DNA of 64,000 bases from Dendrolimus kikuchii. Lineage: Eukaryota; Arthropoda; Insecta; Lepidoptera; Lasiocampidae. Positions 34,641-46,162 of the stretch are shown piece after piece (position 1 is the stretch's first letter; the number at the start of each line of letters is the position of its first letter). The stretch spans positions 8,578,501 to 8,642,500 of the forward strand of contig JAHHIN020000030.1 of assembly GCA_019925095.2 (NCBI GenBank), given 5' to 3'. A model generated the notes under the pieces. That model was not told the DNA's origin and searched no databases. It worked only from the letters and a program-made list of their open reading frames with translations. Both the position numbers and the translations under genes were made by a program.

Positions 34641-34894
34641 TTATGATATTTATAGAAATTTTGTATTGGTATGGGTTTAAACAAAACCTTCATACTACTT
34701 TTTGACCAATTAAGTGTAATAATCTTAGTTTATTTTCAATTTCAACACAGTATCGGAACCGGGTAACTTCACAGATACACGTACCTAATATGTAAAAACA
34801 TAAATTGATTGTAGTGAACAAGGTGAGACAAAATACCGGGATTTACATTTCTAATACATATTCTTCTATGGGAAGTTCAATAAAAAAACCATTG

Positions 34895-35110
34895 AATTTT
34901 TGGCGGGAACTGAAAGGGACGTTGTGTTGTGCAGTTTTATTTTCTAAAAATGTCTAAAATTACTCTAAAATGAACAATAGCTGTAGGATATTGATATTTT
35001 TCGAGTAGTAATTGTGTTTTTGTGAGAAAAGTGAACTGTATAGCCAAATGTGGCCTTTCGAGTTTTCACTAGAACTCCGTTGAATGGCGTCGATTGTAGC
35101 CTACAATACA
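34895..35110 (+). repeat. Dispersed repeat, copy 2
   Basis: Related to 21870-22085 along its length. Confidence 0.55.
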
Positions 35111-35302
35111 ATTGCGCCTGGCTTAAAGGCCTAGTTGCCAAGCCATAAACAAAAAAAAACCATTTGCAGCCGATATAGAAAGGTTTGTAAAATAGAGCAA
35201 AACTTCATGCGTCCTTGAAGTTCGTGTAACGTAACGTAATTTAAAGACAATTTCAACTAAAATCAATGAATTAAAATAGATTTTTTTACAAAGACAGGTA
35301 AT
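35111..35302. other. Intergenic sequence between mRpS35 and RpL4
   Basis: No gene is seen. Part of the 1.9 kb between the two convergent genes. Confidence 0.5.
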
Positions 35303-35354
35303 AAAATTACTATGACGGGTAGAGATAAGGATCTCTACCCTTCATAGTAATTTT
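35303..35354. repeat. 52-nt near-perfect palindrome (hairpin)
   Basis: Arms of 24 nt (35303-35326 and 35331-35354) pair with one mismatch around a 4-nt loop, AAGG. The arms begin AAAATTACTATGA. It lies about 440 nt beyond the RpL4 3' end. Confidence 0.9.
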
Positions 35355-35789
35355 GCGTGGAGCAGTTTCGGGAAAGGAGTAAACTACAAGACTTGGAAAC
35401 GGGTAAAAATAAGTCGAACCGGTTAAAGCCTCTCAAGTACATTGTATCTTTCCGGGTTTGTTTTCACTTCAAGCTCATTGAACTCCAACAGTTTTTTTCA
35501 AGAACAAAATTTCGTTTAATAGGTTTAGTCGAATAACCGGTTTCGAACGGTTTTGCCGCAATACCGCTGCCATATAGTACAGCAAGTTTTCAGTCACACA
35601 TATGTTGAGAGATAGAATGATACTTCCTGTTCTCGCAGAATAAAATAAACCACTAAATTCAAAACACTGTCTTTAAGGTTTACACTCCGAACTAGATAGT
35701 TGACTAAAACCGGTTATAATAGAAATTTTCAACCGGTTCCTAGCCTTGCTAAATTATAAAATGAAACAACAAATCATCTTTATGTAAAC
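35355..35789. other. Intergenic sequence with scattered ACCGGTT words
   Basis: AACCGGTT-like words recur at about 35420, 35538, 35710 and 35731. No gene is seen. Confidence 0.5.
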
Positions 35790-35795
35790 TTTATT
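35790..35795 (-). terminator. RpL4 polyadenylation signal
   Basis: AATAAA on the minus strand, 6-11 nt after the TGA. Confidence 0.7.
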
Positions 35796-35800
35796 CCCCT

Positions 35801-35965
35801 TCATTTAGCCGGTTTGGCCTTCTCGGCCTTCTTTTTAGGCGGTGGAGGCGTCTTCTTGGCCACGATCTTCTTCGGCTTCTTGGCCAAAGCTGCCTTGATG
35901 GACTTACGCCTCTTTTCCCGAAGTTTCTCACCTTTCACTGCTGGATGGTCATCCGGCAGCTTTAT
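35801..35965 (-). CDS. RpL4: RpL4 exon 10 (last)
   Basis: Acceptor TTGATAG|ATAAAG. Encodes [20 protein letters not shown] and a Lys/Pro/Ala-rich tail ending AEKAKPAK, then TGA. Confidence 0.9.
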   Translation of the reverse strand: MKLPDDHPAVKGEKLREKRRKSIKAALAKKPKKIVAKKTPPPPKKKAEKAKPAK

Positions 35966-38900
35966 CTATCAAGACATTTTAGGTTATTAGTTTTTTTAAT
36001 ATACATATAGGTATTTTTAGACACATTAAAAGATCAGTATAAGTCAATGTGATCAAGTAATCATGGTTATCATAACCCAATGCTCTGATATACAGAATAT
36101 CATCATTTGTAACATAATTCAACACTCCGAGTCACATAAAGGTTCATTATTCTACTCCTCTAACCTTCTATAAGGGCCAAATTTAATATAATTTTTTTCC
36201 ACAAGCTGCCATCAAAATTGCCGCGCCAAAACCAACAGATTTATGTTGTCTCTTTTATTCTAATACAAATTCTATGTAGTTAAAGGGAGAAAGCATCAGT
36301 TCAACGTTTATTTCAATTATCTGTATTTGACCACAAATTTGTGGGACTTCCCAATGAGCCGTGTGTGACAAGTTCGGTAACAAATTTGTGGTGGTACCAT
36401 CTTACAGGTTTACAGTAAAATAAAAAATACTTTGGAAGCAGTGGTAGACTCATGACTTTCAATAAGTTATCTTTAAGAATCAATTACGAAATAAATACAT
36501 GAATTTTTATTAACCTATTTTACTACAATATGGTTATTATACTATGTGATATTCGGAATAAACAAAACTTTTGTTATTCATGATTTTTCCCTTGGGGCCC
36601 AATTCTGCTATTACTATCTCCTCAAAATCGTCAGACACTACATACATACATAACTTCACGCCAGTTCCCTTGCAGGGTAGGCACGAACAACAGAGAACCA
36701 TTCAGGCTTATTCTTACACACCTCACTTGCTTCTTTGACATTCATAGCTCTTGTCATGCACGCTCGTCTGTTCTTTAGGCTTCTGACATCACCTTCTGCT
36801 AGTACACGATCGATTTGATCATGGAAGGGGGGTCGTGGCCTTCCACGACTTCTGCAGACACTATTGTCTCAATAGTAGGTTCGCCTGATTTCGGCATTCT
36901 GTTAATTCCAATGACGTTTGTTTAAAATTTTGGCATCTTTTCAATATTCATTTCGGCTAACGCCATTTATGCTAGTGGTAATACCAATTTTCTCTACTCT
37001 TATTTCACTATGACGATATCGAGAAGATATTGTGGATTTAGTAGAATACGAATTTTTGACACTATACATCAAGATATTGAAATAGCAGGATTTGGCCCCT
37101 GGTGAGCCGTCAGCCTATACTCCACCAATAAAAAAAAAGGAACAAGAGGTCAGTCAACGATACTCACTCCACGCTTCTCAGCCAATGCAAGAGCTCTTGC
37201 ATTATTCTTTCTAGCTTGGTCCAGGACAGCCTTCCTCCTCAGCACAGCCGAGTACGGATTCAACCTCAACATTGCCCTAGTGTTGGTCAGCGGGTTGAGT
37301 TTCCTTGTGGCACGGAGGACACGCTTGCTGCAAACATACAAGTGGGTTTAGTGCAAGTTCCAAGTTCTAGAAGGTTCTAGAGATTTCTGTGAACAAAGTC
37401 AGAATGTGTCAACGTGATACAAGTAATCATGGTCGTTCATAACCCAATGCTCTGATTTACAAGAATCTCATCATAGTATTTTCATAAGTTTTCGCGACTA
37501 GTACACACATAATAAAACTACGCTACTTTATGCGCGATATTTGATTTTAATTCCGAAGTTTCAGGCACTTTTCAAAAGCCGACATCTTTCGTCTTCCGTG
37601 ATCACGGCTATTAAATAATGGTCGAAACGTCGGAAAAAATGAAATAAAATACCGCGCGTAAAACCACCAAAACATAGTTTTATTAAGAACATCATCATAT
37701 TAGCGACTATTTATAGAAGAATTTCTTTTCAACCCGAAGCCGGTAAACTAGTAAGCCCACCTTGTGAAAAATGATCATCATCACCTTTTGACGTCAGCAA
37801 CACCAAGGGTGAAGCCAACGCTTTGCTAGATGCCTTAAGAATGGAACAAAGAGATCAAACAGGAGGTATAAATAAATAACACAAGCTCATGAAAAATGAA
37901 AACTGGTCCTGTACTTTTGACCAGACCTATCTATTCCTATGTGGTATATATAATATATATAAATTTTACTAGATGGAAGGAGGAGTATGCCGCCATAGCA
38001 ACCTTAAGTTGTGTTCCGGCTTTAGTGACCAGGTTCCAGTCTCCGTTAAGAGCGCAGCAGCGCAATTGTAGCACCTTTGGTGTTGCCACCTACATCGCCT
38101 GATTAATTTTCTTTCATTTAGGTTGCCTGGAAGATATCGCTCTGAGCGATAAGGCCGCCTATTGTATTGCCTAGAAAATATTGTAAATATGGTGTTTTTA
38201 TAATTGTATATTTTGGTGCGCAATAGTGTTCTCTCTCTCTCTCTCTCTCTCCCCCCCCCCCCCCTCTCTGTCTCTCATGTATTTAAATGAGCTGAATCCG
38301 AAGCTGAGATTAGTTTGAACCATACTCGGTAACCCAGATTCGGTTGGCAGAAAAACACACATATCTTCGAGTTTAGCGAGATACTTTTCTGTTATGAGTA
38401 ATACAACAGATTACTCTGGGCATGACACCCATAGTAAAAAACAAGAACATCGTTTATGAAGTTTACAATACCAGGGATCGAACCCCGATCCTGTGTTCCA
38501 GTTGCCCTGCAGTCTTTGCCCACTCAACCACAGACGGATGGTGTAGATGGAGAGCGAAGTTGGCCATCTTCAAGACCTTAGGAGCTAGTACTTCACATCT
38601 ATTATCTACTAAAGTGATCTTTCGGATTCTGTACATAATGCTAAGCCCTCAAATGGTTCTATGGGGTTTTAGACCTATTCTACATAGTTTTAAAGTGACC
38701 TTGAGTTCTATGTAATCAACAATAGACGCAAGGTTCTTCAAATGGTTCCAGGAGTTTCTAAAAAGTTTCATGGAGGTCTAGAAAAAATTATAGAATTCTA
38801 GCAAATTTTATAGAATTCTAGAAAAATGTATAGAGTTCTAGGAAAATATATAGAGGTCTAGAAAAAATTATAGTTCTAGAAAAAATTATAGAATTCTAGA

Positions 38901-41900
38901 AAAATTTATAGTTCTAGAAAAAATTATGCAGTTCTAAAAAACTGGATATATAAGTTCTATGATATTCTATCCGTTGTACGTACTTGGGCGCGCGCAGCAC
39001 CTTGCGGATCTCGTCGGACTTGAGCAGACGACTGAGGTCGGTGTTGGCCATCTTGGGTTGCGGCAGATTGAAGTTCTTCTTCTCTTTCGATGGCGTCTTC
39101 CATGAGCCGAACAAGGCGTCTGTTAATACAAAAAATACATTATTTATAATTTTTTAGCAGGAACATGAATGATGTATTTATTACGTTTTATTTTCAACAT
39201 TTTTAACTGCTGACGTACAGCAGACATTCTTACGGCCCACCTGATGGAAAGTGGTTGATATTTATTGCCCATGGATATTTGCAATACCAAATGTGTTACC
39301 AATGTGCTGCCAAAACGTAAAGGAATTTAAGACGAATTTTTTTTTAAAACTACATAATAAATTGAGTCGTCACTTTTCGCGCAATTATTCATTAGTCACC
39401 CTAGAGCGCTAATATGACGTGTGACCAAAGTCGGAGTGGGAATGTTGTCCGATCGTGTCGTTCTGTCCGCAAGCTTTTATATTTGAGCGATGAAGGAACG
39501 AGCCGAGTAGTGAGGTAATAGCAACAAACTACCGTCTATTATTATTATTATTTTGTCAGTAAATAAATTCGTTAAATTAGTACAATAATCTAACATTTTA
39601 ATAGTAATTCTAATATGATAACAATGTAGTCCTCATGTCGACACACCAATCAACTGAAATGTCAACTGATGTTTCCTTTGGGATTCGCTTCAATATACCC
39701 TTTCAATATGTAACCCAACACATATTTAACATGTATCGAGCAAGGCTTATCAAGGGGTAAGTTCTTTAATGTGTCTGTAGTGAAACACTTACAAGCCAAT
39801 AGATGGCGCTGTGCAATAATTGATGTCACAAACGTTTCCCGAAACATACAAAGAATATATACAAATTTTCACCTATAACAGATGGGCCTAGGCCTGCAAG
39901 GAACAACATTAGCCTCGCTGGAAGATCTTCCTTTGAGACGGAGGAGCATTCAATCGCGCTCCTCCACCCAACAGGGCCATCACTTCATGTCAAATGTTAC
40001 TTTGAGTTAGGGAAATAATTTCTACAATGAGTGAGAAAATTGATATTTGCTGACTCATTCAAAGCAAACAAAAGCAGTCTTTTTTTCCACTCAGTGAGAA
40101 AGTTGACATTTACTCACTGATTTAAAGCAACAGAGGTCGGAGAGTGAGGTAATTTAATTGCCGAGTGAATAAATTAACACTTAAGCAGCGTCTAAGAAAT
40201 GAAAATGTGCTTTAACAAAGGAGAGAACATTTTTTTCACTAAGTAAGAATATTGACATTTGATCACTAATTTAAATCAGAAAAGGCGGTTAATGACCTAG
40301 GGAGATGTTTTTCACTGAGAAAGTTCAGAAAAATTTGTGCAACGTTTTAAATGATATTGCTTAAAGTAACAAAGACATAATTGAAAGTTTTATAAAAGAA
40401 TAATTTAAAACCACTCACCGAGCCTGTCAAATGCAGACTGGGTCCAGATGATGAATCTGCCGACATGCCCACCAGGGGCCAGCTTCAGCAGGTTTAGTTT
40501 GTTCACATTAAGCATCTCAACGCCGGGGATGTTGCGGAAGGCGCGGATTATAGGTACCGTATATACTTTCATATGCACAGTAAGAAGCTGTTATTCTGAT
40601 ATTACAAACAGACATTTAATTTTATTTATTTGTATGTATAGAACAAAGAGGATATAATCACTACGCTTATCATGAATTATTAAAATAATTATAAAGGTTT
40701 TACTCTATACAATCTTAAACAAGATAGGAAATCAAACAACTTTGATCAAATAAAACTACGTTTCAACGATTTTAAGCGCGGTAATTTATTTGATTTTTGT
40801 TATTCCGTCGTTTCGCCACTTTTCAGTGGCCGTGATCACGGGAGACAAAGATGTCAAGTGTCAATGAGTATTGTTAAAGTTTTATTTAGCCCACCGCCAA
40901 CTTGTTCATTTTAATTTTTTTACGGTTATTATTTACTCTATGGGAGCCTCATCTGACACTTGACATCTTTGCCACTGAAAAGTGGCCGAAACGTCGGAAT
41001 AACAAAATAAAATAAATTACCGCGCTTAAAACCGTCAAAACGTAATTTTATTATGCATACAAGTCGCGAAAACTTAAGAAAATATTAACTTTGTCAAACA
41101 AACTTGTCAAAACAGTTAAACATAATTATCTGTGGAACAGTCTGTTCTGTGACTTAGTTTGAAAAGGTAATATTGCTCGCGGCACTTTAAATGAATCAAT
41201 TTCAAAACTAGCAAACTTTATCATTCCACCACTGTACTTAAATATAAAAAAACAAGACATAAAAAAGTTCTAAAACGAGAACAAACGACGAAAGACGTAT
41301 AAGTGTATGACCTGAGTGCCCGCTCTATTCGAGCGTGCAGCGTTCGTGTCAAACACATGGAAACGCTAGCTAGCGGGTTTCTGCTATACATTCGTAATAT
41401 GAGAGTGTCGGGGTGAAGGTAAGGAAAGGAATGCTTCGGTGGTTCGGGGATCAAATCGATCGTGTACTAGCAGAAGGTGATGTCAGGAGCCTTAAGAACA
41501 GACGAGCGTGCATGACAACAGTTATGAATGTCATAGAAGCAAGTGAGGTGTGTAAGAATAAGCCTGAATGGCGCTCTGTTGTTCGTGCCTACCCCGCAAG
41601 GGAACTGGCGTGAAGTTATGTATGTATGTATTCGTAATATTATTGTAGAGATTCGTATAATACAGTTTCGTTGTAAGTAAATTCAGTCAATTTATAATAT
41701 ACAGTGTAAACTGCATGTAACGTCACTCGATTTAACGAAACTCCTTTAAACGTCGAAATCACTTAGCTTTCGTTGGTTTAGCATGTCTTCCATATAATGA
41801 TACACTCTATATAGCGTTACACCCACTCTCAATAACGACAACAATTAAGTAATAAAAAATACCCTTCAAGTTGCCAAAATTAGTTAAAACTGCGCAGCTG

Positions 41901-44900
41901 TGTAGGTTCTATTATCCTAGCCCGTAAGAAACTGGACTGTCGGCATCACGCATACTGAAATTTCTAAGAAATTCCGAAATTTCTAAGTACTTTATACAAG
42001 TATAATACAACAAAATTACTGGTGCAGCAAAATATGTCAAGACAAAAATAACAGATTTCTCTCCATTTAACGACAACTCTCTATAATGACATAAAATGCA
42101 GTCTGTTCAGTGTCGTTATATAGAGTTTATGCTGTATTTTCAAAAATGTAGTAATGCGCGAGGGAGACGTCCTTTAAAACGATGTAATCCTCATGTTGAC
42201 ACACCAACAAACTGAAACGTCACATTGATGGTTCCTTTGGGATTCGCTTTTATATACCCTCTAGATATGTAACGCAATACATATAAAATGTATCGAGTAA
42301 GGCTTATCAAGGGATTAATTACCACGACGGTGTGTAAGAATAAGCCTGAATGGCGCTCTGTTGTTCGTGCCTACCCCGCAAGGGAACTGGCGTCAAGTTA
42401 TGTATGTATGTAATTACCACGACGAAAGTAGTATAATTATTGCAAAGTAAAGAAATATTTATTTATTTTTATAGTGGATGTAGGCGACGCACACATTTAT
42501 AGATATTTACTAGCTTCTGCCCGCGACTTCGTCCGCGTGGAATAGTTAAAAAAAAACCCGATTTTGAAACATTCTTCATTGGTGCTCCGCTCCTATTGGT
42601 CCTAGCGGGATGATATATGGTCTTATAGCCTTCCTCGATAAGTGGGCTATCTAACACTGAAATAATTTTTCAAATCAGACCAGTAGTTCCTGATATTAGC
42701 GCGTTCAATCAAACAAACTCTTGAGCTTTATAATTATATTAGTATATGATTATACATATATATTTTGTCAATAATAATAAAATTACCATTTAACGGTTTG
42801 AAGCGCGGTTTATTATGTATACTATTCGCGAAAACTTAGGGAATATTTTGTTATTTTTGAATTAAAATAAGGGCAACACGGACGGGGTGTGCCACGCGGT
42901 GTTATTGGCTTAATTTATAAATCATTGTCACACGCGAGTCTCCGATAGTAACGAGCGCAAGCGCTGTACTTTAATTACTACGCCGTGTACACACACAGCC
43001 CCGAAACCTGGCAGCCATACTTTTGGTGTTTCTTATTTATAATCATGTATTAATATAGTTTTTCGTATAATATGAAATGGTAAAATCATTTTTTTATAAA
43101 TAATATTTTGATTTTGACGGGACTTTCACTGGCAGATAGCAAATGTTATAAGGAGTAAGTTAGGTAACTTTTAAAATTACGGTTCCGCGAAAAAAAACCC
43201 ACGCGGGTTAAGTCGCAGGCATAGCTAGTCTTCAATAAGTAAACGTCGTTTGACTGCCTTTGTAACTGGTCTAACCAACAAACAAACTAAATAGTCTAAG
43301 CCTTGCCTGCATAGCTCACTGGAATGCAGTCCTGAGTTACATTCCCGGCATGATAAATCTTGTAAGACAAGAGTTATGAATGTCAAAGAAGCAAGTGAGG
43401 TGTGTAAGAATAAACCCGAATGGCGCTCTGTTGTTCGTGCCTACCCCGCAAGTGAACTGGCGTGAAGTTATGTATGTATTGTATGTATGTATAAATCTTG
43501 TAAACAATCTACTGTTATAATACTCACAACACAAATTAACTTGTTTAACATTAGTAGTACACATATATATATAATGTGTCTGTCTGCCAACAATTATATA
43601 TCATCGTAGTCAACTAAAATAAAATCACTGAAGAAAGTAGCAATTTATTTTAACTAAAATATTACAGAAGATTCTGTGAGGATGAGCCAATATAAATGAG
43701 CTCTTACTTGGTCCTTGTTGTACACGATGAGGGGTCCTTTACGCTGGATACGACGTCGATTACGCATCTTTCCTTTTCCAGAACGCAGGCGTTGGGCCTT
43801 GTATACCTGCAATGTAATACATACATTAGTCAGGGTAAAGTGCTGATGGAAGACATCGTGCCGAGGCAAAATAATTCGGATTGGGTGAAAGATATTACCA
43901 TTATGACCATCACCATCTGCATGTTTGCCAGCTTCACAACAAAAGAATAAACAAAAATAAAACGATAAATAAAATATCAAAGTGAAAGAACAGTCAGTAT
44001 GTCATCCAAAGTCTATGTCTCAATAGAAAACTAAAGTTCTACAAGATTGTTGTCTATGGATAGTCTTTATTGTCCCAATTATGAAATCATAGACTATTTA
44101 TAAAAAAGGCTGTGATTTGTAATTAATTGATCGGGACTTAAGTGGACCCTCGTCCTCGTTAATATAAGCAATAATATAATCATAATATGTATACATATAC
44201 ATAGTTACATATCATTATTTCTATTTACTTTCTATGCTATTATATTAATGCTTTAATAATGTTACATATTTGCGGGATTCGAGTTTAATATGACATTGGA
44301 ATGATCACAAACTTTATTTGATGTACACACACTTAATTCAGAGTTCTTACAAACACAACCAAATATAAAAGTCCAAACCGAAATGCAGAAAATTGTAATA
44401 ACATAAAACGCTCAAGTCCGTCGATGTGAGATTCCTGTTCCGAATGTACGCTTAGTAAGGCATCGATCGCAGTTGAAACGCAACTAACTTTGTCTCAAAG
44501 GGCCGACCTTATGTATTTGCAAAAAGGACATGGTGCTCCAATTGGAATGCTAAAACTTGTAAGCTTGTAATGGCTTTCAAGAACTTGCAGCGAAATTTGA
44601 ACAATAAAAACGGTTTATAATGGCCTATTAGAAGGTCGGCCATAACACAAATTAGCTATTGACAATAGATGGTTACTTAGAGAATTAGCGCGAACACATG
44701 ACAGTAAACAAACAATTATAAAAAGTTACATATATTTTAAATACCAAGGGTAATAAAACACGTGCCCACGAAACGAAAGGATTATCGGGTCGCTGAATAC
44801 GGCATCGTAACAATTACCTTGAGCACATCAGACCATGCCTTGATGCGTCTCAGAAAGATGACTGCCTGCTTGGTCTTGTTGATCTCTTGAACTTTGTCCG

Positions 44901-46129
44901 ATACCACCAGCGGCAGCTCTGGGATCTTCTCGATCACGTGACCTGATGGAAAGTGAATTACAGAGAAACTTTTACATAATCCATCCTGTTGTGTACTTCA
45001 ACAAATTTTGATGTTGGTAAAGTAGGAAACCGACATGATTTTTGTTTTTTTTTAATAGTGAAATACAGCAGACGAACTAACGGCCCCACCTGATGGAAAG
45101 TGGTTACATCGCCTATGGACATTTACAACACTAAGATGTAACCGGTAGATTATTGACAAGAAAAACGGCCTGACGTAGAAGTGTATGGGATTGAGATGGT
45201 ATGATGGTCAATAAAACGTTTTCCAGCGAAACTAAGTATGAATAAAAAAAATTGAATGGAAGCATATATTATCTAAGCCTCGACAGCATCATCACAGAGA
45301 TTTTTGGTTATAATCGATCAACAGAGGTCGGCAAGCTCCCGTCTTATATATAAAAATCAATTGCTGTTAGTTTGGCTAAAACTCTCACTGCTTGAGCAAT
45401 TTTGATGATATTTTGTGTGTGTTGGAGTGGGTCCCGGGATGGTTTAGAATTTAGATTTACAGCTAGAACCGGTAGGTGGCGCTGAAATCGGTTTCCAAGA
45501 AAAATTTCGTATGTTTGAGTGGGTGGGTCCACGGATGGTTAAAATGCATAATTGGACTCGATAAGTGACGCTTTTTTTTTTTTTTTATTGCAGGAGTTCA
45601 GCAGACAGGCAGACGGCCCACTGGATGGAAAGCGGTTACCATCGCCTATAGACATTTGCAACACCAAAGGTGCTACAAATGCGCTGCTGCTCTCTTAAGC
45701 GAGTCTGGAACCTGGTCACTAATGCCGGAACACAACTCAAAGTTGTTATGGCGGCATGCTCTAGACCAGGGGTGGTAGCCATCCAGTCGGGCAAATGCCC
45801 TACCACCTGGCTGTGGGTTGTTTTGTCGCCTCTTACGACACTCCGCCCGGCCGCAGGAAATTGTATTCTTTCTCCGTTCCTGCACGGATAAATACGCTGC
45901 GCTCAGGTTCTAGATTTTTAGTTTTTCGGAGCAGGACAACGTGTTCGGGCCCACTAGTCAGAGAATAAAGCGGATACTGGTTTATAAACCGTGTTGTTTA
46001 TTCTAAGCATACTTCTACTAGACTGTTGATCTAATAATTAAGTACTGAAGCGTAGGAAGTCTTCAATGAAGTACCTGTACTTGAAAAATGTGTTCACATC
46101 CCTATTAATATTATAAATGCGAAAGTAAC

Positions 46130-46162
<33 letters not shown>

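Noticed and set aside
38455..38545. Functional tRNA gene
   Set aside because: Box A and B are present but no complete cloverleaf or anticodon arm can be drawn; a SINE is more likely.
43830..43913. Possible box C/D RNA in RpL4 intron 5
   Set aside because: The C box has a mismatch (GTGATGG) and the D box is about 24 nt from the acceptor; no sister copy.
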